Notes under the pieces: generated by a model
Database searches by the model: none
Seen by the model: the letters and a program-made list of their open reading frames with translations, nothing else
Told to the model about the DNA's origin: nothing
NCBI GenBank assembly: GCA_014904845.1
Contig: MU119205.1
Coordinates: 372,001 to 436,000 of the forward strand
Direction: 5' to 3'
Length of the DNA: 64,000 nt
From: Acephala macrosclerotiorum
Taxonomy: Eukaryota; Ascomycota; Leotiomycetes; Helotiales; Mollisiaceae
In this document: positions 25,668 to 37,671 of the stretch, one piece after another
How positions within the stretch are numbered: the first letter of the stretch is position 1
How the letters are laid out: each line of letters begins with the position of its first letter
Position numbers and translations under genes: made by a program

Positions 25668-26961
25668 TTACGCAGCCCAAACATCCTGCCCCTTTGCTTC
25701 GATCCAGTGACCCAGTTGGTTGACATTTGAATCCCAGTCCTGTAGTCTCGAACGCATGTCACCGATTTGCTTCATATCTAACACCTTTGGCTGAACCCAA
25801 TTGATCCTCGCAATCTCGTCAACTTGGTCGATGCTTCCTCGTAACAGTCCTAAGCTCAAGGCCTTCATGATCAAGTGCTCGATCTCATCGGGTCGGACCT
25901 TAGTCTCTTCGGCGATGGTGCTAAAGGACATGGCACGGTCGTGTGGTGGTCTTCGGAATACGGTCTCGGTTAAAGCAGCTAGGTAGATCTTCTGTCTCAA
26001 GCCATCTGAATGTTCTCTGAGGACCTCATTGGCCTTGATATGACCAGCCAGTCTGTCGTACGCAATCAAATCGCCACGGTTGAAAGCGAACAGCAACTCG
26101 TAGAGCCAACCTTCATTTTCCTTCAACGATTCGAGAATAGGGTGTAGTAGGAGCTCGCCGAAGTTGTATATTGTGTCCGAAACCAAAGCCGCGAGAGCCA
26201 GGTCATATGCTCGTTCCTTGCGATCCTTGGGTGTGAGATCCTTCAAATCGATACACTACAACAAATTAGTACTTTGAAGAGGAACAACAAAGGAGAAGGG
26301 TTACATGCCGCAAGATACAATAACGCGTTACGATAGTATGAAGCATATTCTCCTTTGGCCTAGAAATGTCAGCTGTGTTTCTTCAGACTAGGAGGTGTGG
26401 CCAACATGATAAAACTCAGCATTAACTCTATAAAAGGCAGCATGAACAATGGTCTCGACAGAGTCAAAGCTATCCAATATCTTCTCCGACTTGTCCAAAT
26501 CCTTGCGTGCGCCATCCTTGTCGTCCAACTCGAGCTTGACTGTAGCCACCGCGACTGTAGCATAGACGTACGCATCTTGCGAATTTGGATTGTCAACCTT
26601 CTTTGCCAACGCTGTGAGGAAGGAGAGGCGTTCTTCGCTGGCTTGAGATATGTTAGCAAATTGTCTCTAGAACATAGGATCTCAATTTTCTACTTTTGCA
26701 TTGACCGGCAGCACTGAGACCTAGAGTGACCAACTTGAGCTGGTTGATCTTGTCTGCGAAAGTGAGAATGAACTGTCTGTAAAATGGCAACCTTTGCTTG
26801 GAGCTCTCTTTATGGTTGAAGAACTCTATCAGAGCATCTGTCAACTGATGCCATAACTTTCTCTCCCACAGATCCTCGAAAGAGAGGAAGAGTCCTTGTA
26901 GATCCTCGTGAGCCGCCTCGCTCTGCTGCGCAAGGAAATCTGGAATCGTATCGATGTTCAT
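25668..26961 (-). CDS. RPN9: 26S proteasome lid subunit Rpn9 (PSMD13)
   Basis: Four exons on the minus strand, 26961-26706, 26641-26406, 26359-26309 and 26255-25668, encode 376 residues (yeast 393). The PCI domain in the C-terminal half reads ALVSDTIYNFGELLLHPIL, TETVFRRPPHDRAMSF, DEIEHLIMKALSLGLLRGSI and ISWVQPKVLDM-like INWVQPKVLDM. Rpn9 is a structural subunit of the regulatory particle lid. Intron 3 needs a GC donor (GCATGT at 26308): this restores LLYLACIDL as in relatives and keeps phase, whereas the nearest GT shifts frame. It diverges from the complex I gene over a 321-bp shared promoter. Confidence 0.93.
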
Positions 26962-27282
26962 GGTGACTTGATGCAGAGAGTATGGTATTCGGTGCAGAAG
27001 ATCGCGGGCCTCAGTTGTCCCGGGATATGTGGTAAAACGAGGAGAGTTGGGCTGTGTAGAACTTTCGGTGTTGATGGTTCTTGTCGACGCGGCTGATGAG
27101 TACCTGGAGCTTCCTTAGCTAGCGCCAAATTCGTTCCGCCTCGCGACATGGGTCAAAAGACGACCTCAGTTCCCCAAACACCTCTCTCAATTGACCCCTC
27201 AACGACTTCGCTCGACAGACTGTGAGAGTCCCAGCACTCTTTGGACTCTCAGCTCAAGGTAACCCTGAGCACAACCGCCACG
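26962..27282. promoter_or_regulatory. Bidirectional promoter of RPN9 and the complex I 40-kDa subunit gene
   Basis: The 321 bp between two divergent ATG codons must serve both genes. No specific factor site could be assigned by eye. Confidence 0.45.
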
Positions 27283-28846
27283 ATGCAGAAGTCCTGCAGT
27301 CCGTCGAGTCTCCGGACTGCTGTGCGAACCACGAAGAGCATCGTCAATAGCACCCCTCTGAGACGACATATCAGTGATATTGCTATCACTCGAACCGGAA
27401 AGCCAATCATTAGAACTCAGGGTGGCAGGTCAGTACTATTGGAGTTGTTGCAATTGAGCCAGAGCTGACTTCGCATCTCACAGGTCCTCTCTTGGAGGTA
27501 CGATGACAATATTTAGGATTAGAGGATGAAGTGCTGATTGGGATTTTAGGGCATACTGTTACAGTCTTCGGTGCTACTGGATTTCTCGGACGATACATTG
27601 TTAACAGACTTGGTGCGCATACCCCTGGGTTTTATTGAAGGACGTCGGACTGACGGATGGGAAAACAGCTAGGCAAGGATGTACAGTGATTGTGCCTTTC
27701 CGTGAGGAAATGGCAAAGCGCCATCTGAAGGTTGCAGGCGATCTGGGCCGTGTCATATTCATGGTGAGGAGGAAAGAGATGCTTGAGGAGGGCCGCGACT
27801 GATTTAAGGTCACAGGAATATGATCTCAGAAATACACCATCCTTGGAGGAAAGTGTTCGACATTCAGACGTCGTTTACAATCTCGTTGGCCGGATGTACC
27901 CCACGAAGTAGGTCAATATCTGGTTGATAATCTACAACCTGAATACTGATAATCGGCAGGAACTTTGACCTGGAGGATGTTCATGTTGAGGGCGCTGAAC
28001 GTATTGCTGAGGCCGTTGCAAAGTATGATGTTGATCGATTCATCCACGTCTCTTCGTACAATGCCAACCCCAACTCTCCTTCAGAATTCTTCGCTACTAA
28101 GGTCAGTAACTATCCCTATAGCACTGTAGGCTCTTATTGATCGGATATCTAGGGACGTGGTGAGCAAGTTGTTCGAAGTATCTTCCCTGAGACCACTATT
28201 GTCAGGCCTGCTCCATTATTCGGTTTCGAAGATCGCCTCCTCCACAAGCTTGCTGGTGTGACGAACGTCCTTACCTCCAATCACATGCAAGAGCGCTATT
28301 GGCCCGTACATGTACGTCCTTCTCTTGAATATTGAAATTCTCTTACTGACCATTCTAGGCCATCGACGTTGGAGAGGCACTTGAAAAGATGCGCCATGAT
28401 GACAGCACCGCTGAGCAGACTTATGAGCTCTACGGTCCCAAGAACTACTCGACAGCTGAGATTGCTGAGTTGGTCGACAAGGAAATCATCAAGCACCGTC
28501 GTCACATCAACCTGCCAAAGGCTATCCTCAAGCCAGTTGCTGGTCTTTTGAACAAGGTTCTCTGGTGGCCAGTCATCACAGCTGATGAGGTTGAGCGGGA
28601 GTTCATTGACCAACACATCGACCCTACTGCCAAGACCTTCAAGGACCTTGGAATTGAACCAGCAGAGCTCAGCAGTCTTACTTTCCACTACTTGGTATGT
28701 TTTGATACTGGCAAGCAATATGTTGTAGCATACTGACTTCTTTACAGCAAGGATACCGAAGTGCCGCTTTCTATGATCTGCCACCAGCGACTGAACGGGA
28801 GAAGAGGGAAGAAAAGAAGTACTTGCACGTCATTGATGACCAGTAG
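27283..28846 (+). CDS. nuo40: NADH:ubiquinone oxidoreductase 40-kDa subunit (NDUFA9/NUO-40)
   Basis: Nine exons (27283-27428, 27484-27497, 27550-27612, 27669-27763, 27816-27907, 27960-28101, 28153-28311, 28359-28694, 28748-28846) encode 381 residues. A basic mitochondrial presequence is followed by an atypical SDR/Rossmann fold: VTVFGATGFLGRYIVNRLARQG, YDLRNTPSLEESVRHSDVV, HVSSYNANPNSPSEF and IVRPAPLFG. The fold binds NADPH and sits at the matrix arm of respiratory complex I. Exon 2 is only 14 nt. All eight introns are canonical and in phase. Confidence 0.94.
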
Positions 28847-29149
28847 AGACTTAGATTGGTCCAACGTGTATTTAGTTTGGAGTATTGTACATATGTCGAA
28901 GGCCTTAAAATGCATCTGAATTCCATCGTAAATCGTATCTCTTGTGAAGTTCAACACGTGACCTATATACTCCTCCCATATCATGCTCTTTGCAAGAGGC
29001 TGAATCTTTCGTGTGAAAAGGGCATCAACGAGGTATAAACCATAGCGTTGTGATCAAGGCAAGTTGACCCCCTAAACACACCTCGCCACGACCTCCAAAA
29101 TCTCGGCAAATTCTTCCACCTAAAATCATCATCCACACCCATCGCAAAA
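28847..29149. other. Intergenic region
   Basis: The 303 bp between the complex I gene and EFM5 hold 3' UTR and promoter sequence and no supported gene. Confidence 0.5.
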
Positions 29150-30379
29150 ATGGACGAAGAAGACGACGATGTCCCGTAATCTCCCCTCCCTCCCCTAGTC
29201 ACATTCAGTGTCTAACGGAAGCACAGCGTACTCTCATCCTCAGCCCTTGACGCGTTGAAGGAATTTTACGCCGACCGTGACGCACGTGCAAAAGTATTCG
29301 AGGACCTGAAAGCTGATGCTGAGAATGAGGCTGATGGCAGGGTGAAAAATGGGAAGTGGAATATGGAGATGTTTCAGGAGGATTGGAATGAGAGTCAATT
29401 TTGGGTTTGTGATTCTTTTCTTTTGTCTTGTAGTTTTGTTGGTGGTTTATAATTTGTAAGAGATATTAAAAACTCAATGTTGACAATAAAGAGGGGAATG
29501 GGAAAGGGGAAGGGGGAAAGGGGAAGGGGGAAAGGGGAGGGAATTTGAGGGATGAGTTGGCTGATCTAGAATAGTATTCTGATGAGACGGCTACGGCTTT
29601 AGCGGAAGAGCTGCTTGATGGTGCTGGCAAGGAGACGAGTATTGCAGTGGTTTCGGCGCCGAGTGTGTTTGTTCAGTTGAAGAATATCTTGGTTCGTTTC
29701 TCTTCTCTTTATTTCCCATTCTCACATCCTCAAATTTTTGTAGTCCACTTGGCTAACATGAGACCTAGGCTGAGAAACCAGAAGAAGAGCGGCCAAAGAT
29801 ATGGCTCCTAGAATACGACAAGAGATTCGAAGTCTTCAAGGACGAATTCGTGTTCTATGATTTCAAGAATCCGTTGAAGCTACCTCGTAAGTCACTTTAT
29901 TATTCACACATCTTGAGTAAATTCTCACAACTTAAATAGCAAGCATGAAAGCAAGCATCGATCACATCATCGTCGATCCTCCATTCCTAAGTGAGGACTG
30001 CCAAACCAAAGGTACCTATTCTTCCAACCGCTCCTCTAGCATCTACCACCCTCCATTCCCCTTCTTATGCCCTTCCCCTTTCCACATCCTTCTCCTATCC
30101 CTTCCCAACTCCGCCCTAATCTCACAACATACCACTAACTTCAGCTTAGCTGCAATGACAGTCCGTTGGCTGTCCCACTCTCCAACAGGAAAACTCGTAG
30201 CCTGCACAGGCGAAAGAATGCAAACTCTAATCGAGAAACTATACAAAGCACAAGGAGTCAAGACCACGACGTTCGAGCCCGTTCATTCGAAGGGGTTGAG
30301 TAATGAGTTCTTCTGCTATGCGAATTTTGAGTCTGGGCGGTGGAAGTTTCGGGAGAGAAGGGACAAGGAGGGGAGTTGA
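29150..30379 (+). CDS. EFM5: Efm5-type protein-lysine N-methyltransferase (eEF1A; N6AMT2 family)
   Basis: Six exons, 29150-29175, 29227-29404, 29575-29691, 29769-29886, 29940-30011 and 30150-30379, give 246 residues (yeast Efm5 has 248). The start is acidic ([13 protein letters not shown]), then [12 protein letters not shown] and [17 protein letters not shown]. The catalytic DPPF motif lies in [13 protein letters not shown], and the C-terminus carries [13 protein letters not shown] [11 protein letters not shown]. The family methylates a lysine of translation elongation factor 1A. Intron 2 contains a G-rich repeat (listed separately). For intron 5 the second AG (GCTTAG) was chosen, since the earlier CAG gives an immediate stop. 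Confidence 0.92.
29491..29541 (+). repeat. G-run repeat in EFM5 intron 2, possible G-quadruplex
   Basis: At least six runs of four or five G are separated by AA or AAA on the sense strand, with a GGGGAAGGGGGAAA-like unit repeated. It lies wholly inside the 170-nt second intron. The pattern satisfies the standard four-run G-quadruplex rule. Confidence 0.8.
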
Positions 30380-30790
30380 GTTGAGTGATGGAGCAGTACT
30401 GAATGTATATTCGCTGCTTTGATAAGCGTGTCCAAGCTTTGGTCGGTTTGTGAAATTGTGAAAATGTGACATCTTCTCAAATTTTTCTTCAAGTCGGGAA
30501 CTGCGGGATACCTCCTAACCAAGAATTCGACAATTTGTATTAGAGGAATTAAATGGTATTGGTAGAGTCTTTGAAGCTCACGAAACCAGAGAGAATTGTT
30601 TTCAAGCAATCATTTCATTCCATATGCGTTCTACAAGGCTCTTTGCCTGGGGTATATTTCGCAACCAAACAGTAAAGACCGAACGCCTGATGTATGCACC
30701 CATGCACCCATAATTTTACTCACAATGCCCTCGGTCGCAAAACAACGTACCGTAATTTTCCTCAGCCCAACCACTTCATATGTATACGCT
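30380..30790. other. Convergent intergenic region
   Basis: The 411 bp between the EFM5 and UBP8 stop codons show no supported gene. Confidence 0.5.
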
Positions 30791-32680
30791 TCAGTTCTGT
30801 TCATCCGCACTGGCTAAGGACTGGATGACGTAGAACAGAATGTAAGCCTCAGCTCCTAGAACCTCGGACTTAGAAGCCAGAAAAGCCTTGTGGTCATCGA
30901 ATTGGAACCACTGTGATTGAATCAGCTACGGGCTATGACAAATGAAAGCGATGGTGGCATACCTGGTTGTCATGCTTCGAATACGAAATATAGTGACCTT
31001 GCTCAATGGCGTTACCTTTGTGAGCAATGACGCTCTGGAGATGGTACGTGCTTCTGGTCCTTAGAGCGTGCTGGGTTTTGCCATAGCCTTTGGCCTCGCC
31101 TGATCTGTCTGTATAGGGGAGCATCTCAAGCTTGAGAGGGAAAGACACTTTCTTCTTGATCTTGATGGCATTGTCTCCTCGTTGGCTGAAGCGCTGTGGA
31201 GGTGTTAGCTACTTGAAAACAATATATGAAAGAGAAGGAGATGATGTAGAACTCGAAAAATAGCCAAACATACTTTGAGCTGAATGCACAACACATTCGG
31301 AAGTGTCTTGATGCTGACCTGCTTCGTTGCTTTCTTGCAGCCACACTGTGAACATTTGTAATCACACTGTTCTTGGGTAAAGTACTCCTTCTTTAGTAGT
31401 TTTTCAAGCGAAGGCAGTGCGGCTTTCCCGAGGAAATCCAAACCAAGGCTAAGATCTGAGAATTGCTGTGGGCTACTTCGTGTAATAGCTCCACACTTTT
31501 TGCCTCCGACTTCGCCCTTGCATTTGATGATGCTTTGGGTTTTGCCGTAGAAAGTTTGGTGGATAACGCAATTGCAGCCGTCTCCATCGAATCTAAGATG
31601 ATTCACAGAAGAAGCTTCCATTTGGAGTAATTGTGTATCAGAGGATGTGATCTCATGAAGCTCCTCAAGAAGAAAGTTCAGGAATTCGTGTGCATCTTGT
31701 TGTTCGTTTGGGAGAAGGGCGGCATACGCTGCCTTGGAGGAGAGTATGAAGCTTCCTAGGATGTCGTGTGGTCGAAAAGGGTCTTTCTTATCTGTATTGT
31801 TGAAGTCCTGGAACATCTCATCCATGTTACAGCTCAAGCACGACTCATCGTTCTGTGATCTCGGACATGTCTCAGGCTTGTGCCCCTCACTCAGGTAGAA
31901 ATTCCTAACCAATGGATTGTGTACCAGTGACTCGAGAATGACTGTCATGTAGCAGGTAGAGCCCATATTCCACATGCCTCGTACGCTTATGGTGTTGCAA
32001 GCCCTCTTGCTTGCGTGCTCTTTCATTGTGGCTTCTTGGAAAAGGTCGGCATGCTCGTCAGGTTTTCGCTTTCGAGCTGGGAACAATTGTCAGCGATCGC
32101 TTTGGCAGATCAAATGTACTGGATAAATGGTAGACTAACATCCAGCGAAGGAACCTGTTTCCACTTTTTTGGTCCTCAATGCCTCCAGTGTTGGGTCGAA
32201 GACAAAGTCCTTGCACATGTTGCAGAAGACATGACCTTTACGAGATTCGACATCTGAATAAGTAAGTGATTGAACGAGTAGATATGACAGAGGCACCAAT
32301 ACATACATATCCTGTGCTTCTCCTGTTTGCTGTGTTCTTCAAGTCGGTCTTCCGGAAATGTAAGGTCGCACTGAGTGCAGAGGTAGAGGGGCCCAATACG
32401 AGCGACTGTGCGGTCCTTCTTATCTTTATAATGTTGCACAAGAATTGGGGAGTTGTCGGTAATGGAGACGAGAGCGTTCTTATAGTTCTTGACAAAGCGA
32501 TTGATTCTAGACTGTGTCATGGAAAGGCGAAGATGATCTGCCGCGAAGATGAGCAGGCTGACAAGGCTGTAGTACCTGGGAAAGCTTACCACAACCATAA
32601 GAAAGCACACCCGGTTTATAGGTGGGTTTGTCTTCCTTCATTCTTCTGGGTGTCATTGGGCTACCAGGGGCTGACTCCAT
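30791..32680 (-). CDS. UBP8: Ubp8-type ubiquitin hydrolase of the SAGA complex
   Basis: Six exons on the minus strand, 32680-32590, 32537-32307, 32253-32140, 32076-31274, 31193-30963 and 30910-30791, encode 529 residues. An N-terminal ZnF-UBP finger (GCDHLRL, LCTQCDLTFPED, HSKQEKH, GHVFCNMCKDFV) precedes a USP domain. Catalytic Cys187 lies in NMGSTCYM and the His box in IEQGHYISY. Zinc-binding CxxC pairs occur within the USP fold (KCSQCGCKK). This domain order is that of Ubp8/USP22, which removes ubiquitin from histone H2B as part of SAGA. The GC-x-H of the finger forms only after splicing intron 1, which supports the model. It diverges from the MBL gene over 280 bp. Confidence 0.92.
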
Positions 32681-32960
32681 GTTTGTTGAAATTTGTTGAA
32701 GTCGTTTCTGTTGAAGTTTGCTGTCTGGAGTTGTTGTTTGGTGAGGAAGAAAGTCGTAGGCTGAGCTTTTGTATAAGGGTGGCAGAATTTCGACCCCTCA
32801 CCGCCTGCAACTCTCAGAAGAGTCAGCACAATAGGAAGCAGCGAATCAGCCACCGCGCTCATGACACAATAGCAAGCCGAGGCTACGGCACGGATTCCAA
32901 TTTCACATCAGCATCCATATCCAAGAAACAACAATACTAATGCCAACAATTGTTTCAAGA

Positions 32961-34056
32961 ATGGCAACTCCAATTATTCATTTGCCAGACGTGGAAAGAT
33001 TGAGTCCGAGAATTATTCGCATCCTTGGAGGTAATCCAGGAAAAGTACGTCCAGCACTACGATGCGCCCCCTATTTTCAGTTTGCAGGCACCAACGTTCT
33101 CGTTATCCCCCTCTACTCTACCCTTATTCTTACCGAATGCGTATTCAATTGCTCCAATAGCTGTATTTCATGTCACAATGCTTTTACTTCGAGTTTTCAG
33201 GATTGTTTACTCCTGCAAGCGAAACTGATCATGTGCTAGTTCACACTCCAAGGTACTAGCCTCGCGCTGTACCTATCGTTCCCCAGTCTGACTTCTCACA
33301 GGAACCAATACCTATATCGTTGGCACCGGACAGCAGCGCCTCTTGATAGATACCGGCGAAGGAAAGCCAGCTTGGATTGCGAGCATTAAGGATGTCTTAA
33401 GGAAGGAAAACATCATAATCTCTAAAGCCATCATCACCCACTGGCATCATGATCATCAAGGCGGCATAAAGGATCTGCTCGAACATTCTCCTGAGACGGG
33501 CATCTTCAAGAACAAGCCTGAAGATGGTCAGCAAGACATAGAAGATGGCCAGACATTCCAAGTGGATGGTGCTTCGCTCCGCGCGGTCTTCTCGCCAGGA
33601 CACACTATAGACCACATGTCCTTTGTACTCGAGGAAGAGGATGCCATGTTTACGGCAGATAATGTGCTCGGCGCTGGGACTGCTGTCTTCGAGGACCTTG
33701 CAACATATCTCAACAGTCTAGAGAACATGAGGGGAAAGTTCCAAGGACGAGCTTATCCTGGCCATGGACCGGTGATTGAAGATGGACCTGCCAAAATATT
33801 AGAGTATATTAGGCACAGGAAGCAGCGGGAAGAGCAAGTGATTCAAGTCCTGAAGTCTTCGAAATCCGAGGAGAGTGAGCCGGGTGAATGGGGATCGATG
33901 GAAATTGTCAAAATCATCTACAAAGATGTCCCAGAGAATCTACATATTCCTGCTCATGGTGGTGTCATGCAGATACTGAGGAAGTTGGAGGAAGAGAAAG
34001 TTGTGCAGCATACCAAGACGGAGAAGTGGAGAATCCGACACCGAGCGGCTCTGTGA
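32961..34056 (+). CDS. Metallo-beta-lactamase fold hydrolase, LACTB2-like
   Basis: Three exons, 32961-33044, 33240-33252 (13 nt) and 33302-34056, give 283 residues. The MBL zinc motif is THWHHDHQGG, with a second-site His in SPGHTIDHMSF, an Asp in TADNVLG and a His in YPGHGPVIEDG. The C-terminal winged-helix-like tail is typical of LACTB2, an endoribonuclease-like hydrolase of mitochondria in animals. Related fungal enzymes include polyketide thioesterases, but no polyketide synthase lies in this window, so the LACTB2 call is preferred. The tiny exon 2 restores GKFTLQGTNTYIVGTG across the joints. Confidence 0.88.
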
Positions 34057-35836
34057 TTTGAAGCATGTGTTGAAGGACTTGAAGTGGAAGTCGGAACCGA
34101 GGGATGCTTCTGAGTGGTCTTTGCAATTGCATGATCTCTCACAAGACTTTTGACAGCGTTGACAGGCGATGATAAGCCGTGGGGAAAGGGGTGCTTCGTC
34201 TGAGATAAGAGTGGCTTGAGGCTTGCAGCACAGACGAGTCTTACCCCACATCCAAACTTGATGAAAGCAGAAGCGTTTCGATTCATCCCTCCTCCTACCT
34301 GTGTGCTCAATGTTGAATCAGCCAATTGCGGAATACGGACAATCAATCAACTGATTATCTCTTAGCGCAAACGCGGGGCAAGCGCAGAAGGTCAGAGAGG
34401 CCTGCAGACATCCGCAATCAAAACCCGCTCCAACAGCCTTGCCCGCAGAAGGTGGTGTGTTCGTCAAGCTAGCTTGAAGAGAAGATCGGATTCCTCTCCA
34501 ATGAAACCGGCTGGATAAAAAGCGGAGAAAGTTGTCCGGCAGCACATGCAATTTTGTATTCTTCCAGCTTTCCAGCCACACGTGGAGCAACTCCCGCCAA
34601 GCAGCGCCCGCCACGGCAATCGAATCGCAGCGAGCTAAGAATCTTTAAGTTGACATCAGAAGGTTTGACTTTCGGTATGCGTCACAAGATCGTGGAGAGG
34701 AAGGCAGCAATCAGCGCCATCAGAAACAGACGCGCTGCCAAGGATACAGGAGAAGGGTCACACCGCAAAGAATCTGTGCTGGCGCCCTGCCAATGTCATG
34801 CTGGGCAGTCTAGACGAACTACCCTCTTAGGCCAAGTGCCGAGTCAGAAAGAGAGGGATAAAGAGATGGCACGACAAGTGGCCGTGGGCCCTGGAATTCC
34901 CGACGAGTGGTGCAACCTCGGCCACTTTTGTTTTCGATTTACACGATTCATTGCGATTCGACCAGGGCAGATGCCATCAAAAAATGAAGGTATTGATAAA
35001 AGGATCTCATGCGCATCCGAATCTTCCGGAGGCGTTTCCTACCAGTCCTGACGAGCTGCAGCCCTCCCTGCCCCATCCCGCATCCTCTGACCACCGTGCT
35101 CCACTTAGCCGTGTTATCGCCGACCTATCAAGGATGGCGATCCTCCCACGGACCATGTCTGCTGCACGCCTTCTCTAACGTCAGCCACTCACATCACATT
35201 GCCAAGAGGCTACTGGTGCCGATTGTTGCGAACATCTTCGAACCTCAGCCTTGTCCTGTAAGAAATCCGAGAGAATTAATAATGCGGTGAGCGGGCACGA
35301 AGGATTTTGCGGAAACACCAAGAGCCGTCGAGTCTTGACATACGACGGATCCCAATCACAGGGCGCCGTCCTCGGAGGCGTGCTTACATGATTGCTGAAT
35401 CCTGAGCGATCTGAGATATCCGAGCCGGTCCCGAGAGCGACTGCGTCAGGGCCCAAAGGTGCGCTGTTTCCGCGCCGCATGTTCGAGAATCAATGATGAT
35501 TTGACTAAACTTTTCCCCTTCCTGCATAGCCCAAAGCAGAATCGTTCCACCTACATTCCCTTGCGGCAACGACTCTCTTTGGTGGTCGGCCATAAGACCC
35601 GTCACAGAGGATTCGGGGGCCTGGTTCGTCTTATAAATGTCATTCTCACAAGCTGGCTCTTTTTCCCCCTGCGCTCCACCGCTCTGTTAATATATGAAGC
35701 TGGGACTTCTGCTCTGAATAATAATCTGTGACTCGCCTTCAGTTGGCCTGCAGACAGTAAGATTTGAGTTCTCGTCTGACGGTTGAAGCTACCCCTCCAT
35801 CACCAACCACCTCAAGCGAAGCTCCCACCTCAACTT
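34057..35836. other. Intergenic region, no gene seen
   Basis: About 1.8 kb between the MBL gene and the Ytp1-like gene. Short open frames exist on the plus strand (for example from an ATG near 34677) but show no recognisable family, intron structure or composition bias, and are not annotated. Confidence 0.5.
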
Positions 35837-37671
35837 ATGCAGCCGCCGTCGCTGGCCTTTGGGACTCTAGCCGGTGCTGTTCTGCTCGGACTTTCGTCTG
35901 TAGCAGTCGCACACGGTCATGATGAGGATATGAGTATGGACATGAGCGCAGCTCGTCCCACCATGATCACAGCAACAGCTACTTCTATGCCTACGCCAGA
36001 AACTTACTGGAGCACTGGCGGGAGTTTATTGACAGCACACATTGCTCTGATGACCATAGCATGGATTTTCATACTTCCCATCAGTAAGTAAGTTTTCAAG
36101 ACTTAGATTTTCACTAACAGAACCAGGTGTAATGATCTCCATTGCTCGCTCGCGCTACACTCTAGCAGTCCAATCCCTCTTCCTAATCACAAACGCAATC
36201 GGCATCTTCTTAATCACAATCTACAACGCCAGCACCCCAGACCTCTACCCCAACAACGCACACCACAAACTGGGCTGGATCCTAACCTGGGTCATTTGCG
36301 CCCAGGTCGTTTTGGGAGTTATATCCGCATACGCAAAACGCAACGATGAAGGCTTCATGCCCATTTCCACCGAAGCAATGGCAGAACACCAACGTCGCGA
36401 TGAATTGCGCAGAGCAGAAACATACCGGTTCTCGAATGATAGTGGGCAAGGCACGGAACCGAATACGGAGAGTTTGAGGAGTCAGAGTATTTCGAGTACG
36501 CATTCTGATTTACCGGATGCTCATACCCATGAGGAAGATGAGGATGAGGAGAAGGGTCTTATGCATGGGAGTAAGGTAGATAAATTTTTGAAGTCGAAAA
36601 TTCCTATGCTTTCGGGGAGGGTGTTGAAGGTGGTGAGGTTTTCGTATAATGCCGTTGATCGGCTAATATTAATACTGGGCTTTGTTGGTTTCACCACTGG
36701 TATAATTACTTATGGTGGTTTCTTCGTAAGCCTTTGCCCCTTCCAAATTTTGAATTTTACCGACAGAAATAGATGGGACCAAAAGTCTTCTCTGGACTAG
36801 CACACTGGATCAAAGGCGGCGTCTTCTTCTGGTACGGCATCCTCACTCTCGGCCGCTGGGCAGGCTGCTTCGCAGACATCGGATGGGCGTGGAACATCAA
36901 ACCATTGAAATCCCGCGCCGTATCCGCAGAGTTCGTAGAGAGTTTCCTGATCTTTTTCTATGGATCTACGAACGTGTTTCTGGAGCATTTGACTGCTTGG
37001 GGAAAGGAATGGAGTGCGCAGGATTTGGAACATATTTCTATTACTGTGATGTTTTTCGGTGGTGGACTTGTAAGCTTTCCTTCCCCTTCCTCTCTCCTCT
37101 TTTTAAAATATCAAAAACTAACGTTTAGCAGTGCGGAATGCTCATCGAATCCAAACGTATCCGCGACCTCCTAAACACGGTCAAGGCATTCGATGCCTCC
37201 TACGACCCAGCAACAACCGAAGAACCAAAGAGCTATCGGACCCCAATGAACCCCATCCCAGCGCTCGTCGTCCTTCTCCTCGGTCTAATGATGTCCTCCC
37301 ACCACCAAGAATCAATGGTCAGCACAATGATCCACACGCAATGGGGAACTCTCCTCGTCGGAGCAGCTTTCGCACGCGCAGCAACATACATCATCTTCTA
37401 CCTGAGCCCACCGAGTTCCATCTTTCCTGGTAGACCACCAACCGAGCTCATAACAGCATTTTGCTTGATGGCTGGCGGAATGATTTTCATGTCCAGTGCG
37501 AGAGATACGGTGGAGGCGATAGAAGCGAATGGCCTAGATGCGATGTTCATGTTCACCGTCTCGATGGGTGTTATTACATTTCTCATGGCGTGGATAATTC
37601 TTGTTATCGCCACCAAAGGCGTCGCTGTGCGACGAGAAAACAGATTGGCGGTCTTTCGTGGTGTCGCGTAA
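35837..37671 (+). CDS. Ytp1-like multi-pass membrane protein
   Basis: Four exons, 35837-36083, 36127-36725, 36773-37069 and 37132-37671, give 560 residues. A cleavable-looking hydrophobic start (FGTLAGAVLLGLSSVAVAHG) leads to a His/Met-rich lumenal stretch, then transmembrane spans. The order resembles a cytochrome b561-like/DUF2427 half (HHKLGWILTWVICAQVVLG) and a Ytp1 half (WIKGGVFFWYGILTLGRW, LIFFYGSTNVFLEHL, TMIHTQWGTLLVGAAFARA). An acidic cytosolic loop separates the halves. The family's function is poorly defined; the His-rich and Met-rich segments could bind metal or haem (inference). Splice phases all agree. Confidence 0.85.

Noticed and set aside
32961..34056. MBL hydrolase as part of a polyketide cluster
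   Set aside because: No polyketide synthase or tailoring genes lie nearby, and the LACTB2-like layout fits a housekeeping role.
34554..35051. 165-codon open frame in the 34-36 kb gap
   Set aside because: The first ATG is at about 34677, the protein resembles no family and there is no supporting splice structure.
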